Origin: Aporrectodea caliginosa
Taxonomy: Eukaryota > Annelida > Clitellata > Crassiclitellata > Lumbricidae
Assembly (NCBI GenBank): GCA_020284085.1
Contig: JACEVL010000005.1
Location: 1,719,215 to 1,783,214, forward strand
Direction: 5' to 3'
Length of the DNA stretch: 64,000 nucleotides
Shown: in pieces, positions 1 to 11,586 of the stretch
Position numbering within the stretch: the stretch's first letter is position 1
Layout: each line of letters starts with the position of its first letter
The notes under the pieces: generated by a model
Told to the model about the DNA's origin: nothing
Database searches by the model: none
Seen by the model: only the letters and a program-made list of their open reading frames with translations
Translations under genes and position numbers: made by a program

Positions 1-6
1 ACTTAC

Positions 7-2096
7 CATCAAATCGTCTTGGTGATGAGAAATTGTTCACAAGTTTCTGTGCTGTTCTTGATCGGTACTGAGGAGAATTATTGCCAGTTTCACTGTGGAC
101 AGGCTGTTGCAGATGTCCAGCTGTAAGTGATCGTCTCCTCTGCATGACATCGTGCTCTGCCATTGCTTGCATTCCTATGATATTTCTGTCACTTACCGTT
201 GATTTTGCAGCAGTTTTATTTGGTTCTTCTCTTTCACCTACTATCCATGCATCAGAATTAGCCCTTCTTCTGGCAAATAGTCTTCCTCCTTTTCCTTCAT
301 TTGCTAAAAAAGTTTTTAACGAGTTACTATTTGCATTCACTGACAACGTTTGATTGATGGAACTATTTGGTTTATGTGCACTAGGGTAGTACACAGGTTC
401 AAAGATTTCTTCAGGTTGTGTCAGTTGCTGATTGGTGTCAAAACCCAAAGTAGAAGTAATTCGGGATTTAGATGAACTGCGCATATGTGCGTCATAATTC
501 ACTGGTTTCATGTCACTGTAATGTTGTGAAGGTCTCACTTTAGCCAGTGCAGTTTCGTTGACAGGCAAGAAATGTGTGTGTACCACAGATGGACTATTTG
601 CTTCATCTTCCTTTGAACGAAGACTAATCAACGTTGGTAAAACTCTACTTGTGCTAAGTATTGACTCTGGAGGTGCATCATATAACACGGCACCCATGGA
701 AGCGGGTACCAACTTTGCCGTTGACATTTGCATGCAGTGAGGGCTGTTTGGTCCTAGTAATGAAAGATTATCAACTCCAGGTGAGAATGGACGAACAGGA
801 GATGATTGCTGAAGGCTTCTTGTCTCCCACTTGTTGGATGATGCCTGCAATGGTTCAGTTGGTGTGGCTGAGGACTGAATAGATCTATTTGGGGACCAAT
901 ATGATGTACTGCTATCCACATTTTGAGAAAATTTCACTTTCGGGTAAAACTGTTGCGACATGTTGACTGATGATGACAAGCATGTATTGCTTATACCTGG
1001 TGATGATGCTTGAGGTAGATGAATTGATGTGCTCTGAGATTTGGAAACTCCTTGGTTAAAATCAATTACTGGATCCTTGATAGCCCCATTGGCCCATTGG
1101 TATACTGTTCCATCAAACTGCTTGCGGCTGTCATCACTTGGCTTCCATCGGTTGCATTCGTCACGCTGTTGAAAGTGTCCTCTGTTCTCCACAACAGAGC
1201 TGGGTTTTGGTAAGCCTGAGCCTATGTACATGTGTAGGCAACTAATGCTGTTACTTCGTCGTTTTGGAAGTTTCTCTGAAGAATTTTCTCGAAATTGTCC
1301 AGATTCTGTATCATAAAACCTTGCTTGATCTGCTGGTTTAAACACAATATTTTGTTCTACTCTGTATCTATTTCTCAAGTGATTATTGTTATTTTTTAGT
1401 TGTTGTTTCAATAGAATATTTTGGCCTGCTTCCTCAACTTTGTCGTGAATGAACCTATCTGATGTGTTAAGAGATGATGCCATATCGAAATGACCAGTAG
1501 TTGGTTTTGACTGGGAAATGATCTTGTCATTTGCCTTATCTTTAGTCATGCTGCTTGGAAGTTCAATCCACCGATTTCGTTGCTCTGCATCGTTTAGTTG
1601 ATATTTTTGGCTTGAAGCGCAATCCAAATTTTTGCTTTTTAATTCGCTACTCGGTTTATCACTTAGCTGGAAATCTCTGTTGCTGTCAGTTGTTCCACTC
1701 ATGTTTAGTTGAGCGGTTGTTAAACTTGCAGTTATATCATCGTTTGCTTTAGTTTTCGTCCATGTCTGGTGAACCTGATCGTCTGTCAAGCCATTTGGAG
1801 CTGAGTCAGTCAGCGTCTGCTCTATATGCGTGTGCGTCTCTGACAGTGACTGCATGTCGTTTCTTTTCTCAACCATCTTTGGTCGGGTGTTTGGTGGAAG
1901 CTGAAGCCGAAAAGGAGATACATTCAGGTGACTGAGGTTATTGGTGGGTTTGCTTTTCCAAACAGGAGTGCCTACAGGTTGTTGTAATTGTTTCTTGGCA
2001 ATGGTAGATTGAACTTCGTTGTCTGTCAGCTCGACAATTTGTGAATCTAAAGATTGAAGAGATGTTTTTATGTCATCTTCACAAAGGTTCTCGCCC
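7..2096 (-). CDS. Large internal host exon, synaptopodin-2-like/Z-disc-like protein (tentative)
   Basis: The minus strand is open for 696 codons. A good acceptor lies just outside (TTGACAG on the minus strand, plus 2097-2103) and a consensus donor GTAAGT lies at plus 1-6. Exon length of 2090 bp fits 1 + 696x3 + 1, so the phases are defined (one base completes a codon at the start, one base is left at the end). No start or stop codon is present, so it is an internal exon. The protein is low-complexity, rich in Ser, Gln, Asn and Thr. Near the 3' end is the motif GKGGRLFARRRANSDAWIV, which resembles the G-x-L-F-A-(K/R)-R motif of synaptopodin-2 and related Z-disc proteins. The open frame and splice sites are seen directly; the family name is a weak inference. 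A decayed paralogous piece lies at 18.65-19.65 kb. Confidence 0.7.
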
Positions 2097-2782
2097 CTGT
2101 CAATGAATAGACATCATACACCTGTGACAATTTAAACTGCAAATAAACTAAATATTATGCAAATGTTAACAATACTAATAAGCATTTCACCTAAGGAAGT
2201 CCTATACTAGTTGTTTACTTATTGCTTTGAAAGACTTCAAGAAGCCCTAAAACGGTTGAATTGATTGATCCATTGATTAATGTGTAGCTTGGATAGATGA
2301 TATTTTACTTTGATAACAAAGTCAGAGACCCTTATTTGAAAAGGTATTTGTCGTACGAGACCTTTAGTTACCTAAACAGTACTTCAAAGTAATATTATAT
2401 TGACTTTATGACATGCCAGCCATGAATGTTTTTATTATACCCTCTTGGCAAGATTCAATTTATGAACATTACTAAATTCTAGATAGAAGCTCTTAGCTAG
2501 TTAGTTTGTTAGTTAGTTTATTTGAGAGTTATCTGGACACTTAATATAGATGAGTGCCCTTCAAGTACCTCACAAAAGCACTGGCTAAGGTGGCCTAAAT
2601 GGTGTTAAAATATTTAGAACCAGAAGTGTTTACTTCCTATCAAAGCACCACTTGTTAATCAGATTTATTTTATGTTTTAAGAGCACATTTTCCGTTTTTC
2701 ATTAAACAGCTTTTGAAATAATCTGAACAATTAAGACTTAATATTCTGCAAGCTGTCCACACTTGTGCCATTTGTGGTTAGT
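2097..2782. other. Intron sequence of the left-edge host gene
   Basis: AT-rich non-coding DNA lies between the acceptor of the 2.09-kb exon and the start of Polinton A homology. I see no gene, RNA or repeat array in it. Confidence 0.5.
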
Positions 2783-2896
2783 AGTAGTAAATGTTCTTAA
2801 CTGGAACAACCACCCAATAACCACCCAAACTATTGATTATTACAAATTCAACCTATAAGAAACCACATTTATATATAATACCCAAGTTCTCGCTAT

Positions 2897-2947
2897 GACT
2901 CATCGATTGAAACTATCGGAAATCCCCAAGGTATCGATCGATGAGTC
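2897..2947. promoter_or_regulatory. Inverted repeat upstream of PolB (copy A)
   Basis: Perfect 11-bp arms GACTCATCGAT (2897-2907) and ATCGATGAGTC (2937-2947) flank a 29-nt spacer, about 120 bp before the PolB start. The same structure is in copy B. Copy C has lost this region. Role unknown; a terminal replication or promoter signal is possible. Confidence 0.6.
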
Positions 2948-5510
2948 AAAGGTCGCGGAAGTTCTCAACAGTTTCGATCAGTCGTCAGTTTTGATGATGA
3001 GCCGTCACACGGTCGAAAAATGTTATCTCATTTTTGACTTAAAGACAAATCTTCTATATATAAAATGGATTGCTCAACGAAAACAGTAAAACAATTACGA
3101 AATATTGCCAAAGAGAATGGCTTGGTTAGATATTCGGGACTGCGAAAAGCGGATCTCGTGGCATTAGTATCATCGAGACTTTTGCAAAGCGTTAAGACTG
3201 TACACGAAAGCAAACTACTAGACGCTCCAGTTCCAGTCATTGATGTTCCAACGCTTGTTCCAGGTAAGTATACACCTCCTTGGAAATCTCGTTTTAATAA
3301 TGTTTTGACTGAAGTGAAGAACAAGGTTAGGTCGAAACTTAACACTTTTGCGGATTGGTTGATTAATTACGTAGCTCCTCGAGAAAAGAAACCCGTGAAT
3401 GAAAAATTAGACTCGTTGAAGTTAAAGGTTTCGAGTATTTTTAACAAAATCAATAAAAATAAGTTCGAGATTCGAGAGACTGCGTCGGCTATTAAGGGAT
3501 TTACCAAACAACACACGATCGATGGAATTGACGGAATCGATACCGAGTCTTTTCTTAAAGCCGTAGAGTCGCGAGTAGTTAGCCTACTCTCTCAGAATCG
3601 ACAAATAAAGACCAATTTAGTTCTCACTTGTACTATGGGGCGCGTGAATATTAAAACCGGAGAAGAAGATTCCGATGATATACCATTTCGTTCGTTGACG
3701 GAGGTCGTTCTAGAATCTACCGACGTGAATGAAATATATAACAAAGCCAAAGATAAACTCATGGAGTCGATGGCTAGTTTTCAAATGCGTGGGAGTAATT
3801 GGAGATTTAGGGCCGTAGTTAAATTAGATATTAATACGGTAATATACAAGCCGCTGAAAGGTAGTTCCTACATTCCATTACCCGCAGAACTTGCTAGTAA
3901 AAAGGCAATTATAAACCTGAAAAATAACGACGAAGAATGTTTTAAATGGTGCGTCACTAGAGCGCTGAATCCAACGGAAGACAACCCGCATAGAATCACA
4001 AGAGAATTAATTGATCAATCGAAGAAACTCGATTGGAGTGGTATTGAATTCCCAGTTGCAACCGATGGAAATGTAATAAGTAAATTTGAGAGAAATAATA
4101 ATGTCGGCGTTAACGTATTCGGTTACGAAGAAATAATATTCCCAATTTATATATCGAAGCAGCAAGACGTTAAAGCGTCAGTTGTTGATCTATTGATTAT
4201 TTCTGACGGAGATAAGAAGAAACATTATTGCCTGATCAAGAATTTTAACAGATTGATGGTATCACGAAGTGAAAAATCAAAGCATTCAAAACATTCAATG
4301 CATTATTGCAAAAGATGTTTAAATGGCTATACACGTGTAGAAGCGCTTACTAAGCATACCGAGTACTGTTCCCAACACGAGGCGCAAAAGATAGAACTTC
4401 CAGACCCGGGAACTCTGTTGAGTTTTAAAAATTATTATAGAAAGATGCGAGTCCCCTTCGTAGTGTACGCCGATTTCGAAAGCTTTATTAAACCTATAGA
4501 CACTTGTCAACCAGATCCTAACACGTCCTACACGAACAAATACCAAAAACACGTTCCGAGTTCATTCTGTTATTTTATAAAATGTTTCGACGATGACTTA
4601 TATTCGCAAGCTCCCGTAATGTTTACGGCGGAGAACGAAGACGATGATGTAGCGCAAATATTTATAGACACTCTTATAGAGAATATAAAAGATATTTACA
4701 ATCGATTTAAATTTCCAAAGAAAATGGTATTCGGGAAGAAAGACAAGGAGCTATACGATTCGACTACTGTTTGCCACATTTGCGAAGGCGAATTAGGCGT
4801 TGATCGAGTTCGAGACCATTGTCATCTAACTGGAAAATATAGAGGGGCGGCTCATAACGATTGTAATCTACATTATAAAGTCCCCAAGTTTTTCCCTGTA
4901 CTCTTACACAACTTATCTGGGTACGATGCTCATTTATTCGTAAGGAAACTACATGGCGCTGATAACGAAAGGATTAATTGCATACCTTGTAACGAAGAAA
5001 AGTACATTTCATTTAGCAGAGAAGTTGTAGTCGATAAGTTCGTAAATAAAGAAAATAAGGAAGTAGAGGTTAAACGCGAATTACGTTTCATAGATAGTTT
5101 TAGATTTATGGCTTCGAGTCTCGATGCATTATCGAAGAACCTAAGCAAAGATCAGTGTAAAAATATAAGCAAGCATTATTCCGGTACTCAGCTAGATCTC
5201 CTACTAAGAAAAGGTGCCTACCCCTACGATTATATCGATACCATCGATCGACTGAACGAAACGGAACTACCGCCGAGGTCTGCATTCTATTCGAGACTTA
5301 ACGATTCGGATATTAGCGACGAAGACTATAACCACGCACGGACGGTATGGAACGAATTCGGTTTTAAAACGTTTCGAGAATACCACGATTTATATAACCT
5401 ATCAGACGTTCTCCTGCTCGCCGATGTCTTTGAGAATTTCAGAGACGTGTGCTGCGAGAACTACGGTCTCGACCCCGCTTGGTATTATACTTCTCCGGGT
5501 CTAGCATGGG

Positions 5511-8230
5511 AGTTTCGTTTTGAACACCCATTTACATTTTATAGCTTTCCTACCATCAGGTACATCAGAGAATGTCCATGTATGATTTTCAACATGTGCC
5601 TTGATTTCTTCTTCCATGGCATGTTTCCAATCATCTGCATTCTTAGAACCGAGGGCTTGTTCAACTGTTAACGGATCGATGTTTCTGCATAAGGTAGCTT
5701 GATTTACCACAAAGTCCTCATTAAATATCCTCTTATTCGGAACATGAGTTCTTTTTGGCCGTCCATCATCCTCAGAAATATTTGCATTGCTCAGTGGAAT
5801 ATCTGCTGTTGTATCATCAACGAAATCAACATTGGAATCTCTCAACTCTTCATTTTCAGTGCATGCGCCATCAGTAATGTTAGTCTTTGTACTGGTAGAC
5901 TCCCCCACTTCAACAGGAGCCTGGATTAACTGGAACTGCTGTTGAGGAGGTATCAAAGAGTCTGTAGGAGAAACAATACTGTCATCAGAAATAACTGGGA
6001 AAGGATCGAATGAAGATATCTGTCGAACTGAGAACTGAGATTCGAAGAAAACAACATCCCTTGATTGAGTGAGTTTCTTGGTAAATGGATGAAGAAGTCT
6101 GTATCCTGTGGTGCCTTCTGAATAACCAACAAAGATATACTCCTTTGACTTTGAGTCCCATTTTCTGCGAGAATTTCCAGAAATTTTTGCCAAGGCTTTG
6201 CATCCAAAAACACGAAGATGACTAAGATCAGGTTTTCTTCCCGTCCATGCCTCTTCAGGGGTCATGTTTGGTAGAGCTTTTGTGGGTGAGCGATTCTTCA
6301 GGTAGTTGGCAGTGTTAACTGCTTCTGCCCAAAAGTCTGTGCTTACATTGGATTCCATTATCATGGATCGAGCCCTTTCCACCAAAGTTCTATTTAGACG
6401 CTCTGCGATTCCATTCTGTTCTGGAGAATATGGAATCGTCGTCTCATGTCGAATTCCGCAGCTTCGTAGAATGGTCAAAAAAGCATTATTGACATATTCT
6501 GTACCATTGTCTGTCCGTATAGCTTTAATACGTGCACCAGTCTGGTTTTCAACAAGTGCTTTGTATTCCTTGAACTTGTCGACAACCTCAGTCTTTGACT
6601 TCAGAAAATAGACAACCGAGTGTCGTGTGAAATCATCAGTGAAGGTAAGAAAATACCGTGCACCACCAACAGATGATACTTGCATAGGACCACAAAGATC
6701 AGAATGAATAAGCCCCAGAACGTGTTCTGCACGTTTGACTCCTGTTTTCTTAAATGGTTTCCGATGCTGTTTGCCTTTCACACATGCTTCACAAGGAATA
6801 CTTGAGACTTCGTCTGATTGAACACCAGACGACATCTTAATTTGCAACAGACGCATCGAAGGACGATTAAGATGTCCAAGACGACGATGCCACAAGTTCA
6901 CAACGCTTGTTGACATTACTGCAAACGAATGTGATTTCTGGCGATCCAGGCAATATAGTCCATTAACTGCTGTGGCAGTAGCAATGACATTCTTTGAATT
7001 GACCTTCAACTGTTGGTTGATTATACGACAACCCTGTTCGTCAAACAAAACAGTTTTACCTTCCTTTGCTATCTTGTGAACTGCTAAAAGATTGATTGCT
7101 AAATCTGGAGCATGAACCACATCAAAGGCAGTCATTGTTTCTTTTGACGACAATGGAATGGATATGTTCCCTGTTCCAGTACTTTTCAATTTAGTTCCAT
7201 TTGCAATTCCAACCTGTTGACTATCATTAGGAGTAAAACTCTCAAACCAGTCAAGTCTCGATGTTAGATGTACTGTAGCACCAGAATCAAGGTACCAGTC
7301 ATCACCTGTCGAAGTGGTGGAATTCACTGATGAAACAGAAAAATTCGTGTGTGCTGACAAGGCACCAACATGTGCACTGAAAAAAGGTTTATTTTGTTTA
7401 GCACTGATCCTTTTTGAAGATTTGTATTGATCGCACTGTGGACGAGTATGCCCATACTGATTGCATTCAAAACATCTTGGTCCTTTTGGTTTACCCTTCT
7501 TTTGGAGTCTGGGCATGGAGAAGGCAGACTGAGTTGCACTTGCACTTGCACCAATATTCTTAATGCCATCTTGTAGCAAAAGACCTTTTACAAACTCCAC
7601 TGTTGTGTCTTGTTTTGACCCTTGAATACCCAATATCAGAGGCTGAAATTGGTCAGGAAGGCCACCAAGTATTATACCTCCCACAACATTCTCCGGAAAG
7701 GGTTGACCAATCGACTCTAACTGTTCAGCAATTGATAAAATGTGATCAACATACTGTTGCATCGAAAGAAAATTTTCGAAACGTGTCTTGAACAAACTCG
7801 AATATAAACCAATTAGGCGAACCAAAGCAGTGCTTTCATATTCACCTCTCAATGCATCCCAAGCAATTTTTGCAGTTTGGCATTTCTTTGTGATTTTTGC
7901 CGCGCAAGGCTTTAGACTGAGATTGATTTTGGCTAACGCTCGTAAGTCCAAATCCGGATCAACAGACTGACCTTCTTTTGGCAAAATGCAACACCATAGA
8001 CCAGCGTCTATCAAGAAATTTTGCATCCAGAACTTCCAATCACCATAATTCTTTCCATCAAGATGTTTCGCTTCCGATAACCCTCCAAGTGAACTTGAAG
8101 TTGCTCGAATGTTTTTCAGGCTAATCTCCGTCTGAATTTGCTGCATTTGCAGTTGTAATTCTTCTAATGACGACATGTCGGAATGAACACGCGGTACAAA
8201 GAACACAATAAAAACAGCTTCTGTCGACAC
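5511..8230 (-). pseudogene. gag-pol: Copia gag-pol polyprotein, 3'-truncated (copy A)
   Basis: One long open frame. The start may be the ATG at 8230 or the in-frame MSSLEELQLQ 18 codons later. Gag homology is followed by a CCHC zinc knuckle CFECNQYGHTRPQC (residues ~253-266), aspartic protease DWYLDSGATVHLTS (~311-324), GAG-pre-integrase LWHRRLGHL with C-x2-C, and integrase catalytic residues in LIHSDLCGP, IRTDNGTEY and PEQNGIAERLNRT. The RVT_2 start KAIKCKWVFKT is the last copia sequence before the frame runs into PolB DNA. Without RT and RNase H it cannot be autonomous. The intact reading frame over about 900 codons indicates a recent insertion. Confidence 0.93.
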
Positions 8231-8297
8231 TGATAAAAAACGATAAATCTCGAAAAATATTAGTCGACACGCAGTAAACAGTTCTTTACAAGTCGGC

Positions 8298-8311
8298 CTG
8301 GGCCCATAACC
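8298..8311 (-). promoter_or_regulatory. Copia primer-binding site (copy A)
   Basis: GGTTATGGGCCCAG on the minus strand, directly after an LTR ending TTCAACA. From memory this is the initiator-tRNA-Met half-molecule site used by Drosophila copia. Confidence 0.75.
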
Positions 8312-8470
8312 TGTTGAAGTTCACTTTAGTTCTTTAGGATTATTTAGATATAGAACTGATCAGAGTTTAAACATTTTAATTAGCACAACGAGCAAAGAAG
8401 AACGTAAACCGGAAGTAGAGTACATAGAGTACTAAAGAGTCCTCTTAGCACACCACCTATTGTCCAGAAT
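8312..8470 (-). repeat. 5' LTR remnant of copia (copy A)
   Basis: Matches the 184-bp LTR of copy B but lacks its outer ~25 bp, including the TGTTGGAAT terminus. Confidence 0.8.
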
Positions 8471-9838
8471 TGGAATTATTAAGCGATTACGATATGATAC
8501 TAATGGTAAAACACGGGATCAGAGGTGGTGTTAGCACAATTTCGCATCGTTATGCGCAGGCGAATAATAGGTACATGCCCTCGTTCGACGCAAGCAAGCC
8601 TTCGTCGTTTATAGCGTACCTTGACGCTAATAATCTTTACGGATGGGCGATGTCAAAAAATCTACCAACTCACGGGTTCAAGTGGATGTCAAATGCCGAG
8701 CTAAACGATTGGAGAACGACGCCTAGTATTTTAGAAGTGGACTTGCACTATCCGAGAGCTTTGCACGATCTTCATAACGACTACCCGCTTGCACCTGAAA
8801 ATCTTACACCCGAATCTTCGACCGTACCTAAACTCATACCAAATCTGAACGATAAAGTAAAGTATATAGTTCACTACGAAAATTTAAAGCAGTACGAAAG
8901 CCTAGGCTTGAAGATAACCAAAATTCATCGAGGAATTAAGTTCGAAGAAAGTGCCTGGTTGAAAAAATATATCGATCTAAATACCAGCTTGAGGACTAGA
9001 GCAACTAACGATTTCGAAAAAGACTTTTTCAAACTTATGAATAATAGCGTTTTTGGGAAAACTTGTGAAAATATAGAGTCTCGGGTAGATATTAAACTAG
9101 TTTCCAGCGAAAAGCAAGCGATAAAACTAGCGGCGAAAACTAGCTATGACACTCGAACAATTTTTGACGAAAACCTAATCGCGATTCACATGAAACGCAC
9201 GAAGCTGTATTATAACAAGCCTATATATTTAGGAATGTGCATCTTAGATTTAAGTAAGACGCTTATGTACAATTTTCATTATAATTATATCAAGACCAAG
9301 TATGGGGATAGGGCTAAATTGTTATTCACGGATACCGACTCACTAGCCTATGAAATTAAGACTGATGATTTCTTCGCCGATATCGCTCCAGACATTAGAA
9401 GCCGATTTGACACGAGCGACTATCCTAAAGATCATCCCTCTGGTATAGAAACTGGAATGAATAAGAAAGTTATCGGTATGTTTAAGGACGAAGCGGGAGG
9501 TAAACAGATCGAAGAGTTCGTTGGATTGAGATCGAAACTCTATTCATATCAGATGGCTGGAGTGGATTATAAAAAAGCCAAGGGCGTGAAAAAGTCTGTA
9601 GTTAAGAAATCAATCACGCACGAAGATTATAGAAATTGCTTGTTCACCAAACGAGATCAATCGAGACGAATGAATGTTATAAGATCGCATCTTCATGAAA
9701 TCTATAGCGAAGAAGTTAATAAGATCGCTCTGTCAGCAGACGACGATAAGCGATTGATTCAGCTAGACGGTATAAGCACGTTAGCCTACGGTCATGGTTC
9801 GTTGAAACTACTTAAAGAGTAGATATAGTAATATAAAA

Positions 9839-10147
9839 ATGGAGGTCTTAAAAAAGTGTTCAAAATGCAAGATGGAAAAAAGCTTAATTGAATTCCATCA
9901 CGACAAAACTAAACAGAGCGGCTATTATAATAGCTGCAAATTATGTAAAAATATCACAACGAAGAAACTTAGGTTGAAATACTCACGACTAGAAACGAGG
10001 GAAATGATAGATAAAAAAGTTTGCAGCGGCTGCAAAGAAGAAAAAACTGTACTAGAATATGTTAAAAACAGATATCACAAAGACGGGTTCGCTAATGTTT
10101 GCAAAAAATGTAATCATAACTATTATATCACGCATTCTAAAGCTTGA
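9839..10147 (+). pseudogene. Zinc-binding N-terminus of an HNH protein, truncated (copy A)
   Basis: Two CxxC...CxxC zinc-ribbon-like units are visible (CSKCKMEK ... CKLCKN and CSGCKEEK ... CKKCNH). The copy C homologue (46.3-47.0 kb) continues after this region into an HNH nuclease-like domain with HHDHVLP. Here the reading frame stops after THSKA and the HNH part is deleted. It lies 14 bp after PolB with TATAAAA just before its ATG. Whether the short form is functional is unknown. Confidence 0.7.
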
Positions 10148-10200
10148 AGGTAATATAGTCTAGGGTTTAAACTCTTAAAAACATTTAGAATAAATATAAA

Positions 10201-10605
10201 ATGAGTTCAGCGACTGTGAAAAATATAGACGTCTGCGGTATAGTTCTTCCTAATAAACCGTTAACGAATTTAGAATTATTAGATGCCGCGAAGAAGCTGA
10301 ATATCCTGAATTTCAGAGGAGTTTTTCTAAGAGACGAGCTGCCTAAAAAACCGAGAGCGAACGAGTGCGGTATCCTTAATCTAGACGATTCGAATGGAAG
10401 GGGGTCCCATTGGACGTGTTGGATTAAGCGCGCTAAGGATAAAATATATTTCGATAGTTACGGTTTACCACCACCAACTGAACTGTTAAAGTATTTAGGC
10501 GATCCTGTATATTACAACAGCGAACGAATACAGCCTGATAACGAAGTCTTTTGCGGTCATTTGTGTCTATACGTGCTGAAGAAAATAATGCAACGATGGT
10601 CGTAA
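10201..10605 (+). CDS. PRO: Adenain-like cysteine protease
   Basis: A 134-residue protein of the adenovirus-protease-like (C5/Ulp1-type) family conserved in Polintons, expected to mature capsid and core proteins. The catalytic His is in SHWTCW (residues ~62-67), the acidic residue in IYFDSYG (~79-85) and the catalytic Cys in FCGHLCLYVL (~118-127). The start is chosen at the ATG following AATATAAA. It is intact and follows the HNH remnant on the same strand. Possible targets of the type (M/I/L)xGx-G occur in the neighbouring proteins (IGGAG in the pX-like protein, LDGRG in the glycine-rich protein); those cleavage sites are inference. Confidence 0.88.
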   Translation: MSSATVKNIDVCGIVLPNKPLTNLELLDAAKKLNILNFRGVFLRDELPKKPRANECGILNLDDSNGRGSHWTCWIKRAKDKIYFDSYGLPPPTELLKYLGDPVYYNSERIQPDNEVFCGHLCLYVLKKIMQRWS

Positions 10606-10662
10606 ATTTCAAGAAGTCATAAACGATTTATATTAATAAATAATATCGTATATTTTAAAAAC

Positions 10663-11519
10663 ATGCCTGTTGATAAATTTGGTCATACTGACTCAGGATC
10701 TATGCAGAGAGTTATAGCTGGTGGTGTCACGCTAACTCAAGTAAATAACACTTTTGTAAGGCGAGATGGAACTAACGCCTTCGTAGGAAATTTAGACATT
10801 GGTGGCAACTCGATCGAAGGTTTATCGATGACGTATACACCGACCGAAGATAATCATTTAACTACTAAGAGATACGTAGACCGACGCGTTGCTTTGAACG
10901 CCACTAGAGATTACGTTTCGAGTATGAAGGTATATCCGGGTAATCTAGTTAGAAATACTACGAGCGGAATTATATACAGATTCGAAGGAACGGCTGGACC
11001 TATAACAAATGCACCCGCGTTATCACCGAACTGGAGACCTACAACCGGAGCGGCTATTTGTGTGTTAAGAGAAGGACCTAATAGCGTTCTTTAGTTGTAG
11101 AAGCGCAGGAATCTTCTGGCTCTGGTAGGATGTATAATAGCATAGATACCATCGTTATAAATACAGATTCAGCGTATAGGAAGGGGACTGGTATAATTGT
11201 TCCTCGTACGGGGGTGTATCGATTAAGTGGATTCGTGAGTTTTGATTTTAATGGAACCCCAAGACCTATAGGTTCATTCATTCGTGTTAAGTACACTACC
11301 ACTACCAATCGAACCGAACTCGAGGCTTATAGGACGCAGATCGGCGTTAGTGGTACTTCTAGGAATGTAACTGTTTTATTACCTAACCCCATCGTTTCTT
11401 TTGTCGGTGGTGAACAGATCTATTTTTACATAGAAAGCAATGTCTCATGCTCTACTACATCATCTGAAGCGGGTGCTAGCAGACCCGGATCTGGATTGCA
11501 GGTTGAGTTTCTGTATTAA
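10663..11519 (+). pseudogene. Fibre-like protein 1 with C1q/TNF-like head, frameshifted (copy A)
   Basis: The N-terminus MPVDKFGHTDSGSMQRVIAG is shared almost exactly with fibre 2. Phage-tail-fibre-like units follow (FVGNLDIGGNSIEGL ... TTKRYVDRR). The frame stops at 11094, and the C-terminal domain continues in another frame from about 11090 to 11519, so one indel near 11088-11091 explains the break. The downstream part (GVYRLSGFVSFDF ... IYFYIES) has the alternating beta pattern of a C1q/TNF-type jelly-roll. Role by inference: trimeric receptor-binding fibre. Homology of the head is a judgement by eye. The ATG is preceded by TATATTTTAAAAAC. Confidence 0.65.
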
Positions 11520-11586
11520 ATATATCAACCCACCGCGCGTATACAAACGATTTGTTTTTAAATGTATTGTTATATATTTAAAAACA

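Larger units (their letters stand above)
5511..8470 (-). mobile_element. Truncated Ty1/copia retrotransposon inserted in PolB (copy A)
   Basis: The element is on the minus strand. It retains part of the 5' LTR, the primer-binding site and gag-protease-integrase with only the first residues of reverse transcriptase. The rest of RT, RNase H and the 3' LTR are gone. Compared with copy B, the outermost LTR and 30-odd bp of adjoining PolB have also been lost by a junction at short homology (AAT/TTGGAATT). It sits at the same PolB site as the element in copy B. Confidence 0.9.
3065..9822 (+). pseudogene. POLB: Protein-primed DNA polymerase B, copy A, split by copia insertion
   Basis: Replicates the element from protein-primed termini (DNA_pol_B_2 family). 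The N-terminal half is 3065-5510 and the C-terminal half 8471-9822. N-terminal SAP-like helices occupy residues ~7-40, a C2H2-like finger ~415-436 and exonuclease motif I YADFES ~468-473. An endonuclease-VII-like zinc cluster (C-x2-C ... H-C-H ... RGAAHNDCN, ~570-601) lies before exo II HNLSGYDAH (~615-623), and exo III YNLSDVLLLADVF follows. After the insertion come polymerase motif A (LDANNLYGWAM), motif B (KLMNNSVFGKT), motif C (FTDTDS) and a KxY/KGVKK region. TATATAAA abuts the ATG. The copia insertion and an adjacent deletion remove coding sequence between the exonuclease and polymerase parts, so the gene is inactive although both halves are open. Confidence 0.93.

Noticed and set aside
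81..1752. Small plus-strand open frames at the left edge
   Set aside because: They lie antisense to the continuous 696-codon minus-strand exon and resemble no family.
2895..3089. 64-codon plus-strand frame before PolB
   Set aside because: It covers the inverted repeat and promoter region and overlaps the PolB start in another frame; it is preserved in A and B only because they are near identical.
5699..7970. Plus-strand frames inside the copia elements (also 22438-24715)
   Set aside because: Antisense shadows of the gag-pol frame.
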